Assembly: GCF_051201035.1 (NCBI RefSeq)
Contig: NZ_JBPODR010000011.1
Coordinates: 25,477-89,476, forward strand
Origin: Thermoanaerobacterium thermosulfurigenes
GTDB taxonomy: Bacteria > Bacillota > Thermoanaerobacteria > Thermoanaerobacterales > Thermoanaerobacteraceae
Reading direction: 5' to 3'
DNA: 64,000 nt
Shown: positions 54,301 to 62,373 of the stretch, piece after piece
Layout: each line of letters begins with the position of its first letter
How positions within the stretch are numbered: position 1 is the stretch's first letter
Program-made: the position numbers and the translations under genes
The notes under the pieces: model-generated
Seen by the model: only the letters and a program-made list of their open reading frames with translations
Databases searched by the model: none
Told to the model about the DNA's origin: nothing

Positions 54301-55161
54301 TCAGTTAGAGCTTAAAACAATTTTCTTCAATCCAGGCAACGACAATGCCACAACTACTAAGATAGCAGTCAAAAGTTTTAGATCCGTCGGATTAAATCCT
54401 ATTGTAAGGGCTATTGCTATTGCACTTCTGTAGACTATCGATCCTACGACGGCAGAAATCACTGCCCACAATATATTTCTCTCTCTTATCAACACTTCAC
54501 CGATAATGACAGAAGCAAGTCCTGCAACAAGTGTTCCAATGCCCATGCCAGCATCGGCAAAGCCTTGATACTGCGACACTAACGATCCTGCCAAAGCAAT
54601 ATAAGCATTTGATATTACAAGTCCCAACGTAATCGTAGCATTTGTGTTTATTCCCATGCTGCGAACCATCTGCTGGTTGTTTCCTGTGGCTCTCAGCGCA
54701 AATCCCGTCCGCGTCTGCAAAAAATAATTTGTCAAAAGCAACATAAAAACGACAATAAGTCCAAAAAATAGTATGTTTTTATAGCTTCCTGCAAAATCAA
54801 AGTAGTCAAATATAGATCTATTGCTAAGCATAGGTATGTTTGATTTTCCCATTATGCGCAAGTTTATAGAGTAAAGAGCAGTCATCGTAAGTATACCTGC
54901 TAATAACTCCGTGATTTTTAGCTTCGTATTCAAAAATCCAGTGATTAAGCCAGCTAATCCCCCAGCAATGATGGAAATAAAAATAGAAAAAACAGGGTTT
55001 GCACCACTTGTTATGAGTTTTGCTGTAACGGCAGCCCCTAAAGTGAAGCTGCCCTCTACAGTCAAATCAGCAAAATTTATTATCTTAAAAGATATATAGA
55101 CACCAAGTGCCATTATGCCATAGACAAGCCCCTGCTCTAATGTAGAAATGGCAAAAGACAT
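54301..55161 (-). CDS. ABC transporter permease of the PF04392-type importer
   Basis: Branched-chain-permease-like membrane protein (BPD_transp_2 fold) of about 286 residues with eight to nine helices (GLVYGIMALGVYISFKIINFADLTVEGSFTLGAAV is characteristic). ATG 55161 lies behind GGGGGTC; an in-frame TTG at 55176 falls within that RBS. Confidence 0.92.
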   Translation of the reverse strand: MSFAISTLEQGLVYGIMALGVYISFKIINFADLTVEGSFTLGAAVTAKLITSGANPVFSIFISIIAGGLAGLITGFLNTKLKITELLAGILTMTALYSINLRIMGKSNIPMLSNRSIFDYFDFAGSYKNILFFGLIVVFMLLLTNYFLQTRTGFALRATGNNQQMVRSMGINTNATITLGLVISNAYIALAGSLVSQYQGFADAGMGIGTLVAGLASVIIGEVLIRERNILWAVISAVVGSIVYRSAIAIALTIGFNPTDLKLLTAILVVVALSLPGLKKIVLSSN

Positions 55162-55186
55162 TGTATAGACCCCCAATTATATCTAT

Positions 55187-56176
55187 TTATTTGATGACCT
55201 CTTGTGCTTTCTTCATGATAGAATCTGGTATTTTAAAACCAATGGCATCTGCTTCTTTTTGATTTAGTATAAGCTGCAGATTCTTAGCAGTTTCCACTTT
55301 TATATTGGCAGGCTTTTCACCTTTTAAAATCTTAATAGCCATCAAACCTGCCTGATAGCCTAAATCGCTGTAGCTTATGCCAAGTGTAGCCAATGAACCG
55401 CCTTCAACCATTCCTTTCTCTGCAGCTATTACAGGTATCTTCGCTGAATTGGTGACCTTTATTATAGCCGCAACAGAAGAAGCAACAGTATTGTCTGTCG
55501 GAAGCCATATGGCATCAACTTTCCCTACTAAAGATTGTGCCGCTTGGCTGACTTCGCTGCTATTTGATACAGTAGCTTCTTTTACGCTAAAGCCTAATTT
55601 TGCCGCATCGTCTTTTGCAATCTTAACTTGAACTGTAGAATTGACTTCACCTGCATTGTATATTATCCCTATCCTTTTAGCATTTGGAACCAAGTCCTTT
55701 ATCAACTTTAACTGATCATTTATAGGCTCCATATCGGAAGTACCTGTCACATTTCCGCCAGGATTATCCAACGATTTTACAAGCCCAGCAGCGACAGGAT
55801 CTGTAACAGCAGTAAACACGATTGGAATAGTAGAAGTGGCTTTTTTAACTGCCTGTGTAGTAGGCGTTGCTATGGAAAAAATTAAATCGACATTTTTATC
55901 AACGAACTTTTTGGCTATTGTTTCAGCCGTCGACATATCACCTTGAGCGTTTTCCTTGATATAGGTGACATTCTTCCCTTCTTCATAGCCATTGTCTTTC
56001 AAAGCTTTTATAAACCCTTCTCTTGCGCTATCAAGCGCTGGATGTTCAACTATCTGTGTGATACCGATCGTTATCATTTTTCCCGTGCTACCAGTGGATG
56101 TTGTCTTGCTTTGGCATCCAGATATAGCAAAAGATATTATAAAAAAAGCTGCCAAAACAAAGATAGACCTTTTCAT
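55187..56176 (-). CDS. substrate-binding lipoprotein, PF04392 (TrpX-like) family
   Basis: 329-residue binding protein with a lipoprotein signal (ISFAISGC). Family motifs: IGITQIVEHPALDSAREGF, IATPTTQAVKKAT, IPIVFTAVTDPVAAGLV and GGNVTGTSD. Related proteins bind tryptophan or other aromatic ligands in streptococci, but specificity is inferred only weakly. First gene of the importer operon with a 5' hairpin just upstream. Confidence 0.92.
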   Translation of the reverse strand: MKRSIFVLAAFFIISFAISGCQSKTTSTGSTGKMITIGITQIVEHPALDSAREGFIKALKDNGYEEGKNVTYIKENAQGDMSTAETIAKKFVDKNVDLIFSIATPTTQAVKKATSTIPIVFTAVTDPVAAGLVKSLDNPGGNVTGTSDMEPINDQLKLIKDLVPNAKRIGIIYNAGEVNSTVQVKIAKDDAAKLGFSVKEATVSNSSEVSQAAQSLVGKVDAIWLPTDNTVASSVAAIIKVTNSAKIPVIAAEKGMVEGGSLATLGISYSDLGYQAGLMAIKILKGEKPANIKVETAKNLQLILNQKEADAIGFKIPDSIMKKAQEVIK

Positions 56177-56192
56177 AAAAACTCCTCCCCCT

Positions 56193-56229
56193 GCATGGCA
56201 ACAACAAAAATCCTACCGTGCTACCATGC
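56193..56229 (-). other. leader hairpin upstream of the PF04392 binding protein
   Basis: Arms GCATGGTAGCA and TGTTGCCATGC (plus positions 56219-56229 and 56193-56203) form an 11-bp stem with two G-U pairs, ending close to the RBS GGGGGAGGAG. Could modulate translation; no riboswitch family recognised. Confidence 0.55.
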
Positions 56230-56361
56230 TAAATTTCAAATGACACTTGTGATAAAATTTTCATTAATTAATAAAATAGTAAGATAAAAACATTTATTAG
56301 TCAATAAAAGTTTTTTGTAGTATTTATTAGAAAATTTGAATATGCCTTAAAATAATTAATC

Positions 56362-56391
56362 TTGATGTAAATATCATCAATAAAGTATAAT
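56362..56391 (+). promoter_or_regulatory. livK promoter with dyad
   Basis: -35 TTGATG (56362-56367), 18-bp spacer, -10 TATAAT (56386-56391). The -35 forms half of a dyad TTGATG-N7-CATCAA (56362-56380), a possible operator. Confidence 0.75.
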
Positions 56392-56425
56392 TATAGTAAA
56401 TTTATCGTCTGTTTTCTTTAATTTT

Positions 56426-56437
56426 TCTACCGGTAGA
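56426..56437. repeat. 12-bp palindrome in the livK leader
   Basis: TCTACCGGTAGA is a perfect palindrome flanked by T and A runs, about 35 bp after the -10 box and 48 bp before livK. GC-rich island in very AT-rich DNA, so likely functional as an operator. Confidence 0.55.
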
Positions 56438-56484
56438 GAAAAATTTTAATTTTATTAAATTTTAAAAAATGGGAGGACATATCT

Positions 56485-57666
56485 ATGAGAAATTCGTTAA
56501 AAAAAGCATCAATGCTTTTAGTCGGCATAATGACAGCTTCACTTCTGTTTTCTGGATGCAGCAAAAATACCAGCGCTACAAGTAGCAACAAAATAAACGT
56601 GGGAGCCCTTTTTGAATTGACAGGACAAGTAGCGTCATACGGAACTTCTGAGTATAATGCAGTAAAACTGTATATAGATGATGTCAACAAGAACGGCGGT
56701 GTTCTTGGCAAGCAGATTAATCTTATTAAAGCCGACAACAAATCTGCGACAGATGAATCAATAAATCAGGCAACAAAGCTTATCGTTGAAGACAATGTAG
56801 TGGCAATATTAGGACCTGCCACAACAGGCAACACAAAAGCAGCTTCTTCAATTGCATTAAGCAAAAACATACCTCTTATAACTCCATCCGGTACATCTTT
56901 TGATGTAACTGTTGATCCAAACACGAACAAAGTAAAAAGCGAAATATTCAGGGCATGTTACACAGACCCATATCAAGGCAAAGTAATGGGCGAATTTGCC
57001 GCAAAGGATCTAAATGCAAAAACCGCTGTCATATACATTGATGACAAAAGCGACTACAGCAAGGGCCTTGCTCAAAGTTTCAAAGAACAATTTGAAAAAC
57101 TTGGCGGCAAGGTAATAGACCAAGAAGCTTATGTGGCAGGTGATCAAGATTTTAAATCAACACTTACTAAGATAAAAGGATTAAATGCTGACGTCATATT
57201 CATACCCGGATATTATCAAGACACAGCAAAGATAACAAAACAGGCAAGAGAGATGGGCATAGATACACCTCTACTTGGTGGGGACGGTTGGGACTCACCT
57301 GATCTATTAAAGATAGCAGGTGCATCTGCATTAAACAACGTCTATTACAGCAACCACTTTATATCAACAGATCCAGATCCGACTGTTCAAGACTTCATAA
57401 AGAAGTACAAAGACGCTTACGGTACAGAACCTGATGCTTTTGCCGCTTTGGCATACGACTCAGCAGGCATGTTGGTACAAGCGATAAAAGATGCAAACTC
57501 AACTGACCCGGCAAAGATAACAGAAGCCTTGGCAAATCTGAAAAATTTCAAAGGTGTTACAGGCAATATTTCGATAGATGCACAACACAATCCTATAAAA
57601 CAGACAGTCATCATCGAATTGAAGGACGGTAAACAGACACTTAAGAAAAAAGTAAGTGCTGAATAA
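56485..57666 (+). CDS. livK: branched-chain amino acid-binding lipoprotein LivK
   Basis: Periplasmic-binding-protein type 1 fold, 393 residues, lipoprotein signal (SLLFSGC). VGALFELTGQVASYG and DAFAALAYDSAGMLVQA are typical. RBS GGGAGG. First gene of livKHMGF, which imports leucine, isoleucine and valine; substrate preference is by family. Confidence 0.92.
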   Translation: MRNSLKKASMLLVGIMTASLLFSGCSKNTSATSSNKINVGALFELTGQVASYGTSEYNAVKLYIDDVNKNGGVLGKQINLIKADNKSATDESINQATKLIVEDNVVAILGPATTGNTKAASSIALSKNIPLITPSGTSFDVTVDPNTNKVKSEIFRACYTDPYQGKVMGEFAAKDLNAKTAVIYIDDKSDYSKGLAQSFKEQFEKLGGKVIDQEAYVAGDQDFKSTLTKIKGLNADVIFIPGYYQDTAKITKQAREMGIDTPLLGGDGWDSPDLLKIAGASALNNVYYSNHFISTDPDPTVQDFIKKYKDAYGTEPDAFAALAYDSAGMLVQAIKDANSTDPAKITEALANLKNFKGVTGNISIDAQHNPIKQTVIIELKDGKQTLKKKVSAE

Positions 57667-57701
57667 ATAATCATAAGATAACTTTAAAGAAATACGGCAA
57701 T

Positions 57702-57720
57702 GCGGTCACCTTGTGGCCGC
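57702..57720 (+). terminator. intercistronic hairpin between livK and livH
   Basis: Stem GCGGTCAC/GTGGCCGC (57702-57709, 57713-57720) with one wobble and a CTT loop, followed by TTATGTTCTTTT. Same relative position as the oppA-oppB hairpin; likely partial terminator giving excess binding protein. Confidence 0.65.
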
Positions 57721-57759
57721 TTATGTTCTTTTAATACATTTTTACTTGAGGTGATGTTT

Positions 57760-58644
57760 ATGAAGACATTTATTGAGCAGTTGATAAATGGTTTATCTTT
57801 AGGCAGCATATACGCACTCATTGCCCTTGGATATACTATGGTTTACGGCATAATGAAGCTTATAAATTTCGCTCATGGCGATATATATATGGTAGGTGCA
57901 TTTACAGGCTTCTTCGCATCAACATACTTTCACCTTGGCTTTATACCATCTCTTCTATTGGCAATGTTAGTAAGCCTTATACTAGGTGTGACAATTGAGC
58001 GAGTTGCATATAGACCTTTAAGGGATAAGTCAAAAATCTCAATATTGATTACAGCCATCGGTGTCTCACTTTTGCTGGAAAACGGAGGTATAATCCTTTT
58101 ATCACCACAGGTCAGGACATATCCTCAGATTTTCAAGCAGCACATGTACTCATTTTTCAATGGAATAATCACCATATCAAACCAGCAAATCGTCATATTT
58201 GTCGTATCCATAATCATGATGGTGGGACTTCAGCTTATTATATATAAGACAAAAATAGGAAAAGCCATGAGAGCTGTCTCCACAGACCCTGATGCTGCAA
58301 GACTTATGGGCGTAAATGTAGATAGGACCGTTTCTTTCACATTTGCCATAGGCTCTGCCCTTGCTGCTGTTGCAGGCGTCTTAGTTGGCATATACTACAA
58401 TTCCATTGACCCACTGATGGGTATCATGCCAGGCTTAAAAGCATTTATAGCAGCAGTATTAGGCGGAATAGGAATAATACCAGGTGCTATGGTAGGAGGC
58501 CTTTTGATGGGCGTCATAGAAGCACTTGTTTCAGGCTACGGCAGCTCTTTATACAGAGACGGCGTTTCATTTGCAATACTCATCATAATACTTTTAATCA
58601 AGCCCACAGGACTATTTGGCAAAAACGTAAGAGAGAAAGTGTAG
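57760..58644 (+). CDS. livH: branched-chain amino acid permease LivH
   Basis: 294-residue membrane permease with about eight helices; opening FIEQLINGLSLGSIYALIALG and MKLINFAHGDIYMVGAF are diagnostic. ATG 57760 has GAGGTGATG; frames starting at 57700 run through the hairpin and lack an RBS. Confidence 0.95.
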   Translation: MKTFIEQLINGLSLGSIYALIALGYTMVYGIMKLINFAHGDIYMVGAFTGFFASTYFHLGFIPSLLLAMLVSLILGVTIERVAYRPLRDKSKISILITAIGVSLLLENGGIILLSPQVRTYPQIFKQHMYSFFNGIITISNQQIVIFVVSIIMMVGLQLIIYKTKIGKAMRAVSTDPDAARLMGVNVDRTVSFTFAIGSALAAVAGVLVGIYYNSIDPLMGIMPGLKAFIAAVLGGIGIIPGAMVGGLLMGVIEALVSGYGSSLYRDGVSFAILIIILLIKPTGLFGKNVREKV

Positions 58645-58653
58645 GTGATAAAG

Positions 58654-59610
58654 TTGAAGCAGATATTGAAAAACAGGTTGTTGATTTTCTTAGGGCTGTT
58701 GGCTTTTTACGGTATAATACAAATCTTACTGTCAACAAATATATTGAACGATTATTACGAAATAAACATAGTTCTCATGGGCATAAATGTAATACTTGCT
58801 GTAAGCCTCAACCTGATTAATGGCTTTACTGGACAATTTTCATTAGGTCATGCAGGATTCATGTCAATCGGTGCATACACATCAGCTATCATAACATACA
58901 AGTTAGGACTTCCATTTCCACTGGCATTATTAGTAGGAGGCATAGCAGCAGGAATAGCCGGAATCTTGATAGGAATACCATCATTGAGATTAAAAGGAGA
59001 CTACCTCGCTATAACAACACTTGGATTCGGAGAAATAATTAGGGTAATCTTTTTAAACACTGAATACGTCGGTGGAGCAAGCGGCCTATCTGGAATACCG
59101 AAGTACACAAACTGGACGTGGGTATTCTGGATAGCAGTCATAACTGTTGTATTAATCAGAAACTTCATAAACTCCAGCTACGGCAGATGCTGTGTAGCAA
59201 TCAGAGAAGACGAGACAGCTGCCGAATCGATGGGTATAAACACGACATACTACAAGACATTGGCATTTACGATAGGTGCATTTTTCGCAGGAATAGGCGG
59301 TGCCCTTTACGCTCACAACTTCTACATCATACAGCCAGAGACATTCAACTTCATGAAATCATTCGATATCTTAACAATGGTTGTATTAGGAGGACTTGGA
59401 AGCATAACAGGATCTATCCTATCAGCCATCTTCTTAACTTTTGTATACGCACTTTTGCAGGATTATGCTGCACTAAGAATGGTAATATACGCTCTCCTCT
59501 TAATTATCGTAATGCTATTTAGACCAGAAGGATTGATGGGTACAAGAGAATTTTCTCTCAAAAAACTATTTAAGAAAGGGGAGAAAAGCAGTGAGTTTAC
59601 TGTCAATTAA
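58654..59610 (+). CDS. livM: branched-chain amino acid permease LivM
   Basis: About 318 residues, with FTGQFSLGHAGFMSIGAYTSA and AESMGINTTYYKTLAF motifs and about ten helices. TTG 58654 is preceded by AGGTGA, a pattern used by other genes here; a GTG at 58645 lies inside that RBS. Immediately follows livH. Confidence 0.93.
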   Translation: MKQILKNRLLIFLGLLAFYGIIQILLSTNILNDYYEINIVLMGINVILAVSLNLINGFTGQFSLGHAGFMSIGAYTSAIITYKLGLPFPLALLVGGIAAGIAGILIGIPSLRLKGDYLAITTLGFGEIIRVIFLNTEYVGGASGLSGIPKYTNWTWVFWIAVITVVLIRNFINSSYGRCCVAIREDETAAESMGINTTYYKTLAFTIGAFFAGIGGALYAHNFYIIQPETFNFMKSFDILTMVVLGGLGSITGSILSAIFLTFVYALLQDYAALRMVIYALLLIIVMLFRPEGLMGTREFSLKKLFKKGEKSSEFTVN

Positions 59611-60391
59611 AGACGTATCTATAGACTTTGGCGGCATAAAAGCCTTGATAGACGTCAACATAGAACTGGAAAAAGGCTCTCTTACAGGACTTATAGGACC
59701 AAATGGTGCTGGAAAATCAACAGTATTCAACATAATAACCGGCATATACAAGCCTACATCAGGAAAAGTGACATTTGACGGAAAAGCTATATCTCAAAAG
59801 CCCTACAACAACACAAAGCTTGGCATAGCAAGGACATTTCAAAACATACGTCTATTTAAAAACCTAACTGTCCTTGACAATGTCAAAATAGCTGAGCACA
59901 TTCACGTGCAATACGGACTTTTAAGCTCCTTTATTCAGCACAAGAAATACTTAGATGGAGAAAAAACACAAGACAAACAAGCGATGGATCTCCTTAAAAT
60001 ATTCAATCTTGATAAGCACGCTTTAAACCTTGCCAAAAATCTGCCTTATGGCGAACAGAGAAGACTTGAAATTGCAAGAGCACTGGCAACAAAGCCAAAG
60101 CTTTTGCTCTTAGATGAACCTGCAGCAGGAATGAATCCACAAGAGACAAAAGAGCTTACAGACACAATTAGATTCATAAGAGACAAATTTGACATAACGA
60201 TACTCTTGATTGAACACGACATGTCGCTGGTGATGGATCTCTGTGAAGACATATACGTCATGAACTACGGAAAAATAATAGCACATGGTACACCAGACGA
60301 AATCAAGAAAAATCCAGAAGTAATAGCAGCGTATCTTGGAGAAGAAGACATTGATGAAAAAGAAATTTTATCAATTGAAGGAGGTGCTTAA
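59591..60391 (+). CDS. livG: branched-chain amino acid ABC ATPase LivG
   Basis: 266 residues. Walker A GPNGAGKST, LivG insert, signature LPYGEQRRLEIARAL, Walker B LLLLDEPAAGMNP. GTG start behind AAAGGGGAG; overlaps livM by 20 bp. Confidence 0.95.
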   Translation: MSLLSIKDVSIDFGGIKALIDVNIELEKGSLTGLIGPNGAGKSTVFNIITGIYKPTSGKVTFDGKAISQKPYNNTKLGIARTFQNIRLFKNLTVLDNVKIAEHIHVQYGLLSSFIQHKKYLDGEKTQDKQAMDLLKIFNLDKHALNLAKNLPYGEQRRLEIARALATKPKLLLLDEPAAGMNPQETKELTDTIRFIRDKFDITILLIEHDMSLVMDLCEDIYVMNYGKIIAHGTPDEIKKNPEVIAAYLGEEDIDEKEILSIEGGA

Positions 60392-60394
60392 ATC

Positions 60395-61096
60395 ATGTTA
60401 GAAATAAAAGATCTCAATGTATCATATGGAATGGTAAACGCCTTAAAAGGCATAGACATAAAAGTAAATGACGGTGAGATCGTGACTATAATAGGTGCAA
60501 ATGGCGCAGGCAAAAGCACAACTTTAATGACGATATCAGGCATATTGAAGCCAAAAAAAGGCTACATCAAATTCAACGATGTAGACATAACGAAAAAACC
60601 CGCTCAAAATATAGTTGCTATGGGCATCTGCCAAGTGCCTGAAGGAAGAAGAATATTTGCCAACATGACTGTCATGGAAAACCTTGAGATGGGAGCATAT
60701 CTCAGGAAAGACAAAATGGTAAAAAGCGACATGGAAAAAGTATTTCACCTATTTCCACGTTTAAAAGAAAGGCATAAACAGATTGCCGGCACATTAAGCG
60801 GTGGTGAGCAGCAGATGCTGGCAATAGGGCGTGCATTGATGTCGAAGCCAAAAGTGCTTTTGTTAGACGAACCATCAATGGGACTTGCACCGATTGTAGT
60901 ACAAGACATATTCAAGACAATAAAAAATATAAATGAAGACGGCACAACCATCCTTTTGGTAGAGCAAAACGCTAAAATGGCTCTATCCATTGCAGACAGA
61001 GCATACGTCCTTGAAACAGGCAATATCTCCCTTGAAGGTGCTGCATCTGTCTTAAAAGACGATGAAAGGGTTAAAAAGTCATACTTAGGAGGTTAA
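60395..61096 (+). CDS. livF: branched-chain amino acid ABC ATPase LivF
   Basis: 233 residues. Walker A GANGAGKST, signature LSGGEQQMLAIGRAL, Walker B VLLLDEPSMGLAP. Three bases after livG, RBS GGAGGTG. Completes the livKHMGF importer. Confidence 0.96.
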   Translation: MLEIKDLNVSYGMVNALKGIDIKVNDGEIVTIIGANGAGKSTTLMTISGILKPKKGYIKFNDVDITKKPAQNIVAMGICQVPEGRRIFANMTVMENLEMGAYLRKDKMVKSDMEKVFHLFPRLKERHKQIAGTLSGGEQQMLAIGRALMSKPKVLLLDEPSMGLAPIVVQDIFKTIKNINEDGTTILLVEQNAKMALSIADRAYVLETGNISLEGAASVLKDDERVKKSYLGG

Positions 61097-61099
61097 AAG

Positions 61100-61118
61100 A
61101 GGGTTCGCAATGAACCCT
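61100..61118. terminator. weak terminator after livF
   Basis: Stem AGGGTTC/GAACCCT (61100-61106, 61112-61118) directly after livF, followed by ATTCTAAT. T tract is poor. Confidence 0.5.
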
Positions 61119-61165
61119 ATTCTAATAGCAATTTATTTATACCAGATAAAAGCTTCCCATTAAAA

Positions 61166-62274
61166 TCAATTTTCCAAATCCCTTTGCAGCAGCAAAGTAT
61201 GTTTTAAAGTTGATGGTGCTTTGTATAAATATCCTAACAACAATAAAAATCCACTTATAGCATAAAAATATACCACCGAAATTCCTTCTCGTTGGAAAAT
61301 TGAAATTCCATAGCCTAAAAGATAAAGACTTGATATAAATGCATTAAAAGCAGATGCTAAATAAAACACGTATATCTCATTAAAAAATACCATTGATAAT
61401 AAAGAAGTTGTTAAAAAGCAGTTCCAATATTAACAAATTTTCCTTTCGCCAATTTCGCTTCAAACTTGATGTACATCAATGATGCTAAAATAGAAAAAAT
61501 AGACGAAATCGCTCTTGACCAGGCAAAAGTAGATTCCGATTTTAAAAGAATTTGCGTAACATAAAGTATCAAAAGAGGTATGGAAATACCTTCAACAAGT
61601 GAGCGAATACCTTCAAGTATAACAAGCCATTTTAACTCTATATTATTCCATATAATATGAAAGCCTTCAGTTGCCTGATGATAAAAATTAAGATTGCTTT
61701 CACTTTCTGATAAATGTTTGTCCTCATGACTCTGAATTTTTAAAATTAAAAATGCACTCAATAAATAGCTAACTGAATCTGCCATTAAAAAAATAGTAGG
61801 TAAAATGCCTATTGAAATCAACAATGCACCAAAAACCGGTGCTAGCATATTAATTAGATCATCTACTCCTAAAGAAATCCCAATTGTTTTAGTCAAAGTT
61901 AAATCATCTGTATTTGATTTAATTATGCTTGTTCTAAATGAACCGTATATTGAATTAAAACAGCCTAAGAAAAATATCAAACATAAAACGATATATGGTA
62001 TTTTAATAAAATTTAATATTCCAACAACAATCAAAAATCTCATTAAATCACATAAGACTAAAATAAATTTATCAGACATCTTTTTACTTAAAGTATGAGG
62101 AATAATTGGTCCTATAAAAAGCCACGGCAATGTTTCAGCAATGAAGGCCAGTGACAATATAGTAGACGAATGGGTCTGATTGTATACAATTATTGGAAAA
62201 GCAAGGCTATGAAGCTGTGTCCCAAAATTAGAAATCCATTTTGCAAAAAGTAATAACCTGATATTTTTATTCAT
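61166..62274 (-). pseudogene. MFS transporter, broken by a one-base frameshift
   Basis: About 370 residues when joined, with 10-12 helices and the MFS drug/metabolite-exporter style (ISNFGTQLHSLAFPIIVYNQ; TLTKTIGISLGVDDLINMLAPVFGALLISIG). The main frame runs from ATG 62274 to a stop in the run of A at 61413-61417 (T on the minus strand), ending NIGTAF. Adding one T there restores reading into the downstream frame (LTTSLLSMVFFNEIYVFYLA and on to 61166). A homopolymer slip is thus the sole lesion. The start overlaps the 25-codon peptide gene by eight bases, so it is translated by coupling. Confidence 0.85.
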
Positions 62275-62344
62275 TGCTTTTTCCTTTAATATTTAGAATA
62301 TTTTCGGCAACTTTTGTTGCCTTATATATTCTGAACATATTCAA
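62267..62344 (-). CDS. 25-codon peptide gene between the HTH-TPR regulator and the MFS gene
   Basis: TTG start at 62344 with GGGAGG (62352-62356) seven bases before it; ends TAA overlapping the MFS ATG. The peptide is basic and without a signal helix (NMFRIYKATKVAENILNIKG, ending KSNE). With 30 bp between the regulator stop and this start, it fits either a translational leader for the transporter gene or the propeptide of a regulator-peptide pair. Not recognised as a known family. Confidence 0.55.
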   Translation of the reverse strand: MNMFRIYKATKVAENILNIKGKSNE

Positions 62345-62373
62345 ATTTTATCCTCCCGAAATGTTTGTATATA

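Larger units (their letters stand above)
56177..56484. other. divergent intergenic region between the PF04392 importer and livK
   Basis: No gene seen. Contains the leader hairpin of the minus operon, the livK promoter with a dyad at its -35, and a 12-bp palindrome in the livK leader. Confidence 0.7.

Noticed and set aside
56199..56229. Possible T-box antiterminator before the PF04392 importer
   Set aside because: GGTAGCACGG looks faintly like the T-box core but the conserved T-box, Stem I and terminator are missing.
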